DNA of 51,349 nt from Desulfuromonadaceae bacterium (GCA_028712075.1 JAQTQX010000030.1:1-51349), one strand, 5' to 3'; shown: positions 18,690 through 26,423, counted from the stretch's first letter. Numbers and translations: made by a program. The notes: a model not told the origin generated them from the letters alone.

Positions 18690-18829
18690 GGCTGGAGTGG
18701 TATTCCGGCTTCAGGCTTCCTACTTGCCCGCCTTCCCAGGTTTCCCCCAGTGGCTTTATTCGGGCGTTCGTTCCTTTCACGGCTGCGGGGCAGCGGAGGT
18801 ATTTCACCCCTCTTCCACAACTCCATCCA
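18690..18829 (-). promoter_or_regulatory. Second (compact) cobalamin riboswitch upstream of cbiM
   Basis: Read on the minus strand, the element contains GGAAGAGGGGTGAAA, CCCCGCAGCCGTGAA, ACGAACG, GCCACTGG, TGGGAAGGCG and GAAGCCGGAATACC in the order of the cobalamin aptamer core. GGATGGAGT at its 5' end pairs with ACTCCAGCC at its 3' end (one mismatch). The 5' stem-loop present in the upstream aptamer between GGTGCC and GGGAA is missing, so this is a shortened form. No terminator follows. The Shine-Dalgarno GGGAGGAA is about 10-15 bases beyond and can pair with ACCC just before it, suggesting translational control of cbiM. Confidence 0.8.
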
Positions 18830-18846
18830 TTAAAACAGTAAAAACT

Positions 18847-18887
18847 AAAAAAAGTCCGCACCTGCCGAAGCAGCATGCGGACTTTTC
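18847..18887 (-). terminator. Riboswitch-controlled terminator in the cbi leader
   Basis: AAAAGTCCGCA and TGCGGACTTTTTTT form a hairpin with a CTTCGG-type apex and a T-run. A competing hairpin at 18880-18899 (GACTTT with AAAGTC) uses the same 5' arm and would be the antiterminator. It lies between the two aptamers. Confidence 0.9.
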
Positions 18888-18952
18888 GTATTCAAAGTCA
18901 CATTTCGCGTATTTCACTCTCCCTTTGCCATGGGGAATAGTTGAGTGCTGAA

Positions 18953-19230
18953 ATCATGGCAGGTCTTCTGGCTCGCGATTCATCCTCAAGGCGCCTTCCC
19001 AGTCTTTCGACCAGTGACATATTGCCCTTCGTCCTCGCTTACAGCGGCGGGTCCGCGGGGGACTCGTTCCAATTCCATATCAAGGCGCTATCTTCGTTGG
19101 TTCGTCTTCGGCTCCTCAACGTACGTTCTGTACGCCTCGTCGCTTCAATCCTCGCCGACTTGATATCATCCTTGATCTGAAATTGGAAGTTCACCCCTCT
19201 TCCCTATCAAGCCCTTGCGGGCACCGTGAT
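18953..19230 (-). promoter_or_regulatory. First cobalamin riboswitch of the cbi leader, with nested repeat
   Basis: On the minus strand, GGTGCCCGCAAGGGC, ATAGGGAAGAGGGGTG, CGGACCCGCCGCTGTAAGCG, GTCACTGG, TGGGAAGGCG and GAGCCAGAAGACCTGCC appear in the consensus order of the cobalamin riboswitch. ATCAC near the 5' end pairs with GTGAT-like sequence at the 3' end. The arm after GGGGTG is expanded by a 110-bp palindromic element (19073-19182). The terminator at 18847-18887 is its expression platform, so B12 should stop transcription. Confidence 0.93.
19073..19182. repeat. 110-bp palindromic repeat nested in the cbi riboswitch
   Basis: The ends pair over about 13 bp with one mismatch (TTCCATATCAAGG against CCTTGATCTGAAA), and an internal hairpin CGTAC-AGAAC-GTACG sits at its centre. 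A copy of equal length lies at 26183-26292. The two differ at scattered sites, several as paired changes. It looks like a dispersed REP/MITE-like element that became part of the RNA. Confidence 0.8.
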
Positions 19231-19270
19231 TCGATATTCAATTGTCATTCAACATGCAAACAGCACTGTT

Positions 19271-19299
19271 GAGATACCACGCGCCCTGCATCCTGTCAA
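19271..19299 (-). promoter_or_regulatory. Promoter of the cbi riboswitch leader
   Basis: On the minus strand, TTGACA, a 17-base spacer and TATCTC lie about 40 bases upstream of the first aptamer. It implies a leader of about 600 nt before cbiM. Confidence 0.55.
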
Positions 19300-19347
19300 G
19301 GTGGATTGTTGTTGATAATCAACGGTCTATCTCTCTACTAAAAGCAA

Positions 19348-20322
19348 TCAACGGCAAGTCAAACCAAGCCGCAGCTGCTCAAGATTCTTTCGCATTAACC
19401 CGATAAATGTCGCTCCACCGGCTAGATCATCCTTGCTGATATTATGCGCCCCATGGAGCATAAGAATCTTAACCCCGGTCTCCTTGGCAATTACTTCGGA
19501 AATCCGTGGCGACACCAGTTCCTCAGCGTACACGTATTTGAGCCCGTTCGATTTTACCAATTTCAGCAGCTGGGCAATCGTTGATGGAGTCGGTTCGGCG
19601 TCCGGATTTACCGCCTGCGCCGAGCGATAGGTCAGGCCATAGCGTGCGGCCAGATAACCGAAGGCATAGTGCCCACCATGAATAAAGACCCGTTTGTCGC
19701 AGGTAGCAAGTCCGGCGGAAAAGTCGGCGTCGAGCTTCTGAAGTTCGGCTTTATAGGTAGTTGCATTGGCTTTGTAGTAGCTCTCATTGGCGGGGTCTTT
19801 GGCAATGAACGCCGCCGTCAGGTTATCCACCATGATCATCGCGTTTTTGAAATCAAGCCACAGGTGCGGGTCAATACCACCGGCATGGTCGTGGTCATGT
19901 CCTTCGTCAATATGTCCGCCGTGCCCTTTTTCTTCATTGGAATCTTTCTCCGTAGTAAGCATGGTTGCCCCTGTGCTGGCATCAACAATCCGCAGTGCCG
20001 GTGGGGCAACACCGTTCAGCAGTTTTGTCGCCCACGGTTCCATGGCGGCGTTGGTGTATACAAAGACATCCGCCTTGCTGATCGTCACCAGATCGGCTGG
20101 TTTCGGTTCAAAGCTGTGTGCTTCGACTCCAGGCGGGAGCAGCAGGGTTACGTTTGATTTGTCGCCACCGATTATCCTGGCGAAGTCGTACAGCGGAAAC
20201 AGTGTGGTGACGACGGTAATTTTCTTACTTGAATCTTTATTGTCAAGCGGTGGCGAGCTTTTCTGGCAGCCGGAAAGGGTAAAGATCAGCAATATACAGG
20301 TTGCAATAACGGACGTGCGCAT
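19348..20322 (-). CDS. ZnuA-like metal-binding lipoprotein
   Basis: A 324-residue cluster A-I metal solute-binding protein. A lipoprotein signal ends LSGC (Cys19). Conserved metal-ligand segments are EAHSFEPKPAD, DPHLWLDF and HGGHYAFGYLA; EELVSPRISEVIAKETG follows. A His/Asp/Glu-rich loop (HGGHIDEGHDHDHAGG, about residues 133-148) is typical of zinc or manganese members. No cognate membrane or ATPase genes adjoin it. Instead it ends the run of B12-uptake genes, so cobalt is a possible ligand (inference). The ATG follows GAGGAGGAG. Confidence 0.88.
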   Translation of the reverse strand: MRTSVIATCILLIFTLSGCQKSSPPLDNKDSSKKITVVTTLFPLYDFARIIGGDKSNVTLLLPPGVEAHSFEPKPADLVTISKADVFVYTNAAMEPWATKLLNGVAPPALRIVDASTGATMLTTEKDSNEEKGHGGHIDEGHDHDHAGGIDPHLWLDFKNAMIMVDNLTAAFIAKDPANESYYKANATTYKAELQKLDADFSAGLATCDKRVFIHGGHYAFGYLAARYGLTYRSAQAVNPDAEPTPSTIAQLLKLVKSNGLKYVYAEELVSPRISEVIAKETGVKILMLHGAHNISKDDLAGGATFIGLMRKNLEQLRLGLTCR

Positions 20323-20388
20323 GCACTCCTCCTCTGTTGCGTCAAACGCGAGATAGTGTGAATTTGGTCAAGCAGGTTCAGGAGAAGG

Positions 20389-20706
20389 TCAGGCTGGAGG
20401 TGCGCGACTCTGGCTGGTGATTGCGGCTGTTGAATGGAAACGGGCGGTGTACGGAGTATAGTCAACTGACAAGGCAATCCGTACCGGAGGAATATAAGCC
20501 GGAGATATGGCAACACAAGAAGGCTGGTGGTGGGCAACCGCACAGATGGAACAGTCAGGGTGATCATCCAAGTCGTCGTGATGGTGAAAACTGCCAAGCA
20601 GCACGGCAACGATCATCATGCCCGAGAGCGTAAGGGCGGTAAAGCGTTTTATGTCTCCCGGAAACATTCTGAAGATGTTGGATATGGTTTTATTTCCAGA
20701 TCTCAT
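20389..20706 (-). CDS. Small His/Cys-rich membrane protein
   Basis: A 105-residue protein of no recognised family. One hydrophobic segment (about residues 24-40) is followed by FHHHDDLDDHPDCSICAVAHH, a cluster of seven His, two Cys and several Asp resembling a metal-binding site facing the periplasm. It lies 34 bases after btuD and 66 bases before the ZnuA-like gene. No good ribosome-binding site is visible. The context suggests a metal-handling accessory. Confidence 0.65.
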   Translation of the reverse strand: MRSGNKTISNIFRMFPGDIKRFTALTLSGMMIVAVLLGSFHHHDDLDDHPDCSICAVAHHQPSCVAISPAYIPPVRIALSVDYTPYTARFHSTAAITSQSRAPPA

Positions 20707-20740
20707 TGCGGATCACTATTGGCCGATTTAGCCGCATATG

Positions 20741-21526
20741 TCAACACAGCAGAGTATTGGCTTTAATGTATGCAAACCGCCGCCCTTCATTCTCAACAAA
20801 ACCAACACTCACGTCATACAGCAGCCCCAGCGTTTGCTCGTTAAGTACAATATCAGGCTGCCCATCTGCGACGATGTGCCCATTTTTCAGCACAATCATC
20901 TGATCGGCGAAAACCGCCGCCAGATTCGGGTCGTGCAGGGTCATCAACACAGTCAGTCCCCTGTCTGTGCCAATTCGCCGCACCATCTCCAGAACCTTAT
21001 GTTGATTCCTGAAATCCAGGTGAGATGTCGGTTCATCCAACAGCATAATCGGCGCATCCTGGACGATAGCGCGGGCAATCAACGTCATCTGCCTTTCACC
21101 ACCGCTGATGCGTGTGTAGGGGCAATCGGCAAGATGGCTGATACCTACAGCCTCCAGCGCCTCTTTTACTGCTTCCATATCAACGGAGGAAGGAGCGGCG
21201 TACAAGCCTATATGAGGCGCTCTCCCCATCAACACCGCTTCTGTGACTGAAAAAGGGAAAGGAGGTGTATGATCCTGAGGCACTACCGCCAGCAGGGTGG
21301 CTCGCTGCCGGTAATTAAGCGCAAGCAACTCCGTACCATCCAGCCTCACCTTCCCGGCAGACGCTTTCCAGAGCCCGGCGATACATTTGAAGAGCGTCGT
21401 CTTGCCAGACCCGTTTGGTCCGAGCAGCACTGCCAGTCGCCCTTGCTCCAGCCTGAAAGTAACATCTTCGACTACCGGAGCGGTGGCGTGGGGGTGCTGG
21501 AAAGTTAGATTTTCGACGCAGATCAT
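20741..21526 (-). CDS. btuD: Cobalamin ABC transporter ATPase (BtuD/FecE type)
   Basis: A 261-residue ABC ATPase. Walker A GPNGSGKTT, signature ISGGERQM, Walker B IMLLDEPTSHLD and switch TLHDPNL are intact. It belongs to the siderophore/B12/heme subfamily, and neighbours plus the upstream cobalamin riboswitches point to vitamin B12. It is separated from btuC by 106 bases of hairpin repeats. Confidence 0.88.
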   Translation of the reverse strand: MICVENLTFQHPHATAPVVEDVTFRLEQGRLAVLLGPNGSGKTTLFKCIAGLWKASAGKVRLDGTELLALNYRQRATLLAVVPQDHTPPFPFSVTEAVLMGRAPHIGLYAAPSSVDMEAVKEALEAVGISHLADCPYTRISGGERQMTLIARAIVQDAPIMLLDEPTSHLDFRNQHKVLEMVRRIGTDRGLTVLMTLHDPNLAAVFADQMIVLKNGHIVADGQPDIVLNEQTLGLLYDVSVGFVENEGRRFAYIKANTLLC

Positions 21527-21538
21527 AACCCCTCTCGA

Positions 21539-21616
21539 CCTCCCCTTAACTTAAGGGGAGGAGAAGTCGGAGGAATAATCCCCCCTCTCAGATTAAGAGG
21601 AGACGAGGGGAAGATA
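21539..21616. repeat. Intergenic palindromic repeats between btuC and btuD
   Basis: CCTCCCCTTAACTTAAGGGGAGG (21539-21561) is split by its centre into near-perfect 11-base arms. A second imperfect palindrome, around CTCTCAGATTAAGAG, follows at about 21584-21616. Together they fill the only sizeable gap in the uptake operon and look like a dispersed repeat or an mRNA-processing hairpin. Confidence 0.6.
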
Positions 21617-21632
21617 TGATTGTAGTTTTGCC

Positions 21633-22619
21633 TCATTGTCCCCAGCTCTCCCTTCCACCCCATTTCATCAGATAGATGAAAAACGGCGCTCCAGCCAGGG
21701 CGGTGATGATTCCGACCGGTACGTCAAGCCCGGCAAGGTTGCGCGCCACGGTATCGGCACAGATCATGAAAGCCGCGCCGCCTGCCATGCTGAGCGGGAT
21801 CAGGCGGCGATGGTCCGGCCCGGCAATCATGCGGATCAGATGTGGTGCAATCAGGCCGATCCAGCCGATAATCCCGCTGACTGAGACTGCACTGGTTACC
21901 GCCAGCGTGGAACAGGCAATGAAGATGATGCGTTTGCGGCTGACATTGACCCCCAGACTGCGCGCCTCGTCATCTCCCATGCTGATGACGTTGAGCCTCC
22001 AGCGCAACAGATACACTGGAAAACACCCCAGGAGAATGCCGATACCGGCTGTTTTGACTTGATGCCAGTCTGCCAGGGCAAAGCTCCCCATCAGCCAGTA
22101 GACAATGCTCTGCAGTTTCAATGGATCGACCACGAACTTGACTATGGAGAGCAGGGCGGTGAAAAAGGCCGAGACAATCACCCCTGAAAGCACCAGCGAC
22201 AGGCGGGAAATCTCTCCGCCGGAACGCGCCATCAGGCAGGCCAGCAGGACCGCCAGACCGCCAAAAACAAAGGCCGCGACCTGCAACGGCAGCCAGGACA
22301 GAAATCCGATGGCGATTGCGCAGCCGAAAGCCGACCCGGCCGAAATGCCGAGGATAAAGGGATCGACCAGCGGATTGCGCAACACCGCCTGCAACGTCGC
22401 TCCCGAAACGGAAAGCGCCATACCGGCCATACCGGCCAGAATGATGCGCGGCAGTCGTATGTCAAGGATAATGGCGGCCTCGGGCGTATTCGCCCCGGAA
22501 AACATGGTACGCAAGACATCCAGCACCTGGGGCGGGGAAAGGTCGTACGCTCCCCAAAACAGTGCCATTCCGGCAGCCATAAATGGCGAACTCATGATGA
22601 TGGCGGATTTGATCCTCAT
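21633..22619 (-). CDS. btuC: Cobalamin ABC transporter permease (BtuC/FecCD type)
   Basis: A 328-residue inner membrane permease with about ten hydrophobic helices. IRLPRIILAGMAGMALSVSG and QAVLRNPLVDPFILGISAGSA are conserved FecCD motifs, and IIGWIGLIAPHLIRMIAGPD is the ATPase-coupling region. The ATG at 22619 overlaps the btuF stop (ATGA). The reading from 22634 is five codons longer and less likely. Confidence 0.9.
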   Translation of the reverse strand: MRIKSAIIMSSPFMAAGMALFWGAYDLSPPQVLDVLRTMFSGANTPEAAIILDIRLPRIILAGMAGMALSVSGATLQAVLRNPLVDPFILGISAGSAFGCAIAIGFLSWLPLQVAAFVFGGLAVLLACLMARSGGEISRLSLVLSGVIVSAFFTALLSIVKFVVDPLKLQSIVYWLMGSFALADWHQVKTAGIGILLGCFPVYLLRWRLNVISMGDDEARSLGVNVSRKRIIFIACSTLAVTSAVSVSGIIGWIGLIAPHLIRMIAGPDHRRLIPLSMAGGAAFMICADTVARNLAGLDVPVGIITALAGAPFFIYLMKWGGRESWGQ

Positions 22620-23479
22620 AGCATATCCACGCACTGTGCCAGCTCCGCGAAACCATCGGTGATCCTCGGGCCGGGGCGGTACAGGGCGTCATCCTTCATG
22701 TAACAGACCCGCCCCTTGCGCACGGCATCAAGCATCCCCAACCGCTTCAGCAATACCTTCGATCCTTCTTTCATGTCGGTATGTCCGGCTCCAAAAATAA
22801 TCAGATCCGGCCTGCTCCCGATAATGGTTTCGAGCGACAGGCGCGGATAGGGCATGCCGGAACCGGCGGCTATATTTTTCAGGCCGAACTTTGTCACGGC
22901 GTCATCGATAAGTGTCCCCGATCCTGCCACAACCAGCGGATTGGGCCAGACAACAAACAAAACCTTTTTGCCGGTTGGCGCTCCCTTCTGCTGAAGCCGC
23001 AGCCGGGTATTCCGTATGGAAGTTTCAATATTTTTCGCCATCTTGCCAAGCGCGTACTCAGCCCCGGTGAGCCTGCCGACCGTGCGCAGTTCCGCCGGAA
23101 GCTCATCCAGGTCGGTCGTCTTGAAAACGTGGGTTCTGATACCGAGTCCGGTCAGGCGTCCGGCAAGCTCCTTCGGGTTTTCCTTGTTGGCCAGGATTAC
23201 CAGGTCGGGCTTCAGCGCTACTATCGCTTCAAGCGACGGGTTTGCCATCGCCCCGACCCGCGCCTTTTTGCGTGCGGCGGCGGGGCGGTCGCAGACGTTT
23301 GTCACCCCCGCCACCCGGTTTTCCAGCCCTGCCGAAAAGAGGATCTCGGTCACCGCCGGGGCCAGAGAGATGATCCGCTGCGGTGTTTTCGCTTCGGCAT
23401 GCGCTATCGGCACTCCGACTGTCACAGCCATGACAAAGACAATCAAAAGCAGTCTGTTTAATCGTAATCCTGCATGCAT
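22616..23479 (-). CDS. btuF: Cobalamin-binding periplasmic protein BtuF
   Basis: A 287-residue binding protein with a signal peptide (about residues 1-28, ending AHAEA) rather than a clear lipobox. RIISLAPAVTEILFSAGLENRVAGVT, LEAIVALKPDLVI and PYPRLSLETIIGSRPDLIIFG are typical of BtuF/TroA-like class III proteins. It lies 48 bases after the TonB receptor gene and overlaps btuC. Confidence 0.9.
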   Translation of the reverse strand: MHAGLRLNRLLLIVFVMAVTVGVPIAHAEAKTPQRIISLAPAVTEILFSAGLENRVAGVTNVCDRPAAARKKARVGAMANPSLEAIVALKPDLVILANKENPKELAGRLTGLGIRTHVFKTTDLDELPAELRTVGRLTGAEYALGKMAKNIETSIRNTRLRLQQKGAPTGKKVLFVVWPNPLVVAGSGTLIDDAVTKFGLKNIAAGSGMPYPRLSLETIIGSRPDLIIFGAGHTDMKEGSKVLLKRLGMLDAVRKGRVCYMKDDALYRPGPRITDGFAELAQCVDML

Positions 23480-23527
23480 ATCAATTTCCCTAATGCCGAT
23501 GTGATTTGATGTAGCTCTAAACTGAAA

Positions 23528-25744
23528 TCAGAACGTAAAGGTTACGTCGCTGTACCATGAACGCCCCGGCGCCTTGGAGTAGGAGAAATACTGCTCATCC
23601 AACAGGTTGTTGATGGAGAATGTTGCCGTCGCCCAGGAGGCGAGCTTGTAGCGCATTTTTATGTCGGCGGTAAAATACGGGTCGTATGCGCCCTGAACAT
23701 TCCGCGCCGTGTCGCTGTTCGTATCATTGCCATAGCGCTTGCCGACGTAACGCCCGGTAAATGCAGCGCCGAACGGCCCATACTCGACATCCGCGCCGAC
23801 GTTGTACATATGTTCCGGCACCGTGGTCATCCGCTTGCCCACCGATGCTGGCACCGCGCTGTTTTCCGTTATCCTGGCATCGGTGTAGGTGTAATTGGCG
23901 TACAGACGGACATGGGCGCCGAACCGCTGTTCAGCTTCCATCTCCACCCCTTTGCTTTCAGCCTTTCCGGCATTGATCTGCTTTTTGGCGGTTGCGGATA
24001 TTGGTGTGCTGTAAATCAGATCGCTGATGTGGTTTTCAAAGTAGGTCCCTTTGATGCTGGCCCCTTTCCAGAGCCCTTGGGAAATGCTCGCATCCCACGA
24101 CGTGTTTGTCTCCGGTTTTAAATCCGGATTGCTGTTGTAGGTAACACCGCTGCCGGTGGTCCAGGTGCGGTACAGCTCGTATGCTGTGGGTGTCCTGAAT
24201 GCCTGTCCTCCGGAAACTTTCAACATGGTTTGATCAAACGGCTTGTACACGAGAGCTGCTTTCGGGCTGAATGTGGTGGCGCTGCGGGAATCGAATGTTT
24301 TTGGATAACCTGCCGTACCGGCCTGGTTTGCATAACCGTCGTATGTTTCCCACCAGTCCTGGCGGAAACCGATGTATGCGGTGAGGTTTTCGAGAAGTGC
24401 GATTTCATCCTGGGCAAACAGTGCAAACGAGCGGTCAGAACCCTTTGCCTCATAGGTTAGATTACCTTTGGAACCTTCATCCCGCCAGTCTGACAGGGTG
24501 TAATCCGTTGTCCGGACGCTTCCGCCACGGAACGCGCCCCCCACTGTCAGCAGATTACACAAATACACCGGGAATGTTGCCTGAAGGTCGGCATTCCGGA
24601 CGGAGCCGGGCGTGCTTGACAGCTTGCCCGCTCCACCTGCGCGTGTTGCCGAAGCCGCATTCGGCGCGACTGTCCAACTGCTTGTCTGATCCATCAGCCC
24701 AAGCGTCATTTTCAACGCCACCGGAGCAATGCGGGTCTCAAAGCCGAGATTGTAGAGATACTGGTCGTTGCCGCCGTTCACCCCAAGAAAGGAGGCCTCC
24801 TTGACGGTGCCGTATGACCAGACGTCATCTCCGGCGGCATTTTTCAGAAAGGTTTGCTGCTCTTTGTAGTCAAAACCACCGGCAGACTTCATGAAGGTAA
24901 AGCTGAGCTTTGTATCGGAAGAAAATGAGTATTCCGTTTTCAGGGTCAGATTGTCCTGCCAGGAACCGTTCTTTCCCTTGTCGCCAACCAGGTATTTCGT
25001 TGCGCCGTAGGCGTCGGTCGTAGCTGAATAGCCCGTTATTCCCGCGCCCGGTTGTGAACTTTGCGCGTTCAGATCGGATCTATATCCGTCAGTTGCCAGG
25101 TAGTCGTTGTGAATAAATATACGGAGCTTGTCTTTGAAGGAGTCTCCATAAGAAACGGCAACGCGCCTGGTGTTCTCCATGCCATCCCCGGCCAGACTGG
25201 AACCGTATCCGGTTTGCAGCGTGAACTCCCTTTTGGCCGGCATTCTGGTAATCATGTGTATGGCGCCCCCCATGGCGTACCCGCCGTACAGGCTGGATGA
25301 CGCGCCTTTGACCACTTCGATCCGTTCCAGAGCTCCCGGCGATACGCTGTTGGAAAGGATAAAACCTGAAAACGGGTTGTTCAGAGTGATGCCATCAACC
25401 ATGATCAACGTCCTGTTCTGACCGGGAAGGCCGCGCAGCGTAATGGCCGACATGCCGTCCATCACCCCCTTGCCGCGACTGGTCACCACTCCGGGAATCG
25501 TGTTCAGGGCGTCATCAAAGGTGGTTATATTCCGTTTTTTCATATCTTCTGTGCTCACAACAGCTACAGTGCCGGGCGCGGTATCCCGGTCGTGTTCAGT
25601 TCTGGTGGCGCTGACCACCACCTCTTCCAGATTGGTGATCGTTCCATCCATGTTTTCGGGCGGTTCAGCACCCATGGCAACGCTTCCCAGCAGACAGCTC
25701 GACACGAACCCTGACAACAGGCTTACTACAAGTTTCTTCATCAT
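23528..25744 (-). CDS. btuB: TonB-dependent outer membrane receptor, probably for cobalamin
   Basis: A 738-residue receptor. Signal peptide at about residues 1-25, TonB box LEEVVVSATR near residue 38, then the plug domain (DDALNTIPGVV, GLPGQNRTLIMVDG, LERIEVVKGASSSLYGG) and a 22-stranded barrel ending in aromatic TFTF. Ligand assignment rests on the two cobalamin riboswitches in its leader and on btuFCD downstream. It is longer than E. coli BtuB and could carry corrinoids or cobalt complexes. The start follows GGGAGGAA. Confidence 0.9.
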   Translation of the reverse strand: MMKKLVVSLLSGFVSSCLLGSVAMGAEPPENMDGTITNLEEVVVSATRTEHDRDTAPGTVAVVSTEDMKKRNITTFDDALNTIPGVVTSRGKGVMDGMSAITLRGLPGQNRTLIMVDGITLNNPFSGFILSNSVSPGALERIEVVKGASSSLYGGYAMGGAIHMITRMPAKREFTLQTGYGSSLAGDGMENTRRVAVSYGDSFKDKLRIFIHNDYLATDGYRSDLNAQSSQPGAGITGYSATTDAYGATKYLVGDKGKNGSWQDNLTLKTEYSFSSDTKLSFTFMKSAGGFDYKEQQTFLKNAAGDDVWSYGTVKEASFLGVNGGNDQYLYNLGFETRIAPVALKMTLGLMDQTSSWTVAPNAASATRAGGAGKLSSTPGSVRNADLQATFPVYLCNLLTVGGAFRGGSVRTTDYTLSDWRDEGSKGNLTYEAKGSDRSFALFAQDEIALLENLTAYIGFRQDWWETYDGYANQAGTAGYPKTFDSRSATTFSPKAALVYKPFDQTMLKVSGGQAFRTPTAYELYRTWTTGSGVTYNSNPDLKPETNTSWDASISQGLWKGASIKGTYFENHISDLIYSTPISATAKKQINAGKAESKGVEMEAEQRFGAHVRLYANYTYTDARITENSAVPASVGKRMTTVPEHMYNVGADVEYGPFGAAFTGRYVGKRYGNDTNSDTARNVQGAYDPYFTADIKMRYKLASWATATFSINNLLDEQYFSYSKAPGRSWYSDVTFTF

Positions 25745-25766
25745 AAATTCCTCCCGCGAGATTTAC

Positions 25767-25939
25767 GGATGGAGCGGTATTCCGGCTTCGAGCTTCCTAC
25801 TTGTCCGCCTTCCCAGGATTTCTCCCAGTGGCTGTTCCCATGCGGTTTGGCACGGGTGGACGTTCGTTCCCTTCACGGCTGCGGGGCAGCGGGGGAATGG
25901 CTCCATTGAGAGCGGCACCCCTCTTCCTCGACTCCATCC
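25767..25939 (-). promoter_or_regulatory. Second (compact) cobalamin riboswitch upstream of btuB
   Basis: It has the same plan as the element before cbiM: GGATGGAG pairs with CTCCATCC over 8 bp, enclosing GGAAGAGGGGTG, CCCCGCAGCCGTGAA, ACGAACG, GCCACTGGG, TGGGAAGGCG and GAAGCCGGAATACC. The arm after GGGGTG carries a small extra hairpin (GCTC/GAGC). The Shine-Dalgarno GGGAGGAA follows directly and could fold with CTC just before it. It has no terminator, so translational control is likely. Confidence 0.8.
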
Positions 25940-25954
25940 GTTTAAAAAAATGCA

Positions 25955-25996
25955 CAAAAAAAGTCCGCATATGCCGAAGCAACATGCGGACTTTTC
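25955..25996 (-). terminator. Riboswitch-controlled terminator in the btuB leader
   Basis: GTCCGCAT and ATGCGGAC flank a GCTTCGGC-type apex, with a run of seven Ts on the minus strand. A competing antiterminator hairpin lies at 25989-26008. Sequence and spacing match the cbi leader terminator. Confidence 0.9.
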
Positions 25997-26060
25997 GTAT
26001 TCAAAGTCACATTACGTCTGTTTCACTCTCCCTTTACCACGGGGAACTGTTGAGTGCTAA

Positions 26061-26340
26061 GATCATGGCAGGTCTTCTGGCTCGCGATTCAACCTCCGGG
26101 CGCCTTCCCGGTCTTGCGACCAGTGACGTAATTGCCCATTGTCCTCGCTTACAGCGGCGGGTCCGCGTGGGATTCCTGCCGATTCCATATCAAGGCGCTA
26201 TCTTTGTTGGCTCGTCTTTGGCTCCTCAATGTACTTCATGTACACCTCGTCGCCTCAATCATCGCCGCCTTGATATCATCCTTGATCTGAAATCGGGAGT
26301 ACACCCCTCTTCCCTATCAAGCCCTTGCGGGCACCATGAT
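26061..26340 (-). promoter_or_regulatory. First cobalamin riboswitch of the btuB leader, with nested repeat
   Basis: On the minus strand it shows GGTGCCCGCAAGGGC, ATAGGGAAGAGGGGTG, CGGACCCGCCGCTGTAAGCG, GTCACTGG, CGGGAAGGCG and GAGCCAGAAGACCTGCC. It is nearly identical to the cbi aptamer and carries the same 110-bp insert (26183-26292). The terminator at 25955-25996 is its platform. tRNA-Lys lies 83 bases upstream on the same strand; the only possible promoter between them (TTGACT, weak -10) is poor. Confidence 0.93.
26183..26292. repeat. 110-bp palindromic repeat nested in the btuB riboswitch
   Basis: This is the second copy of the element at 19073-19182, of equal length and inserted at the same point of the aptamer arm. 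The flanking helix is CCGATT/AATCGG here and CCAATT/AATTGG in the other copy. The internal hairpin is TGTAC/GTACA here and CGTAC/GTACG there. Confidence 0.8.
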
Positions 26341-26423
26341 TCGATATTCGATTGTAAAACACAAAGTGCCCGATTTGGGTAGCACAGCCTGACTTTGAGA
26401 GTCAAGCGAGATTAACGTGAATA

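Noticed and set aside
18271..18876. A 201-codon minus-strand frame across the cbi leader and the 5' part of cbiM
   Set aside because: It is out of frame with cbiM, starts beside the riboswitch terminator and runs through the second aptamer, which is explained as RNA.
19073..26292. The two 110-bp repeats as ends of a composite transposon
   Set aside because: They are in direct orientation, nested in homologous riboswitches, and no transposase lies between them.
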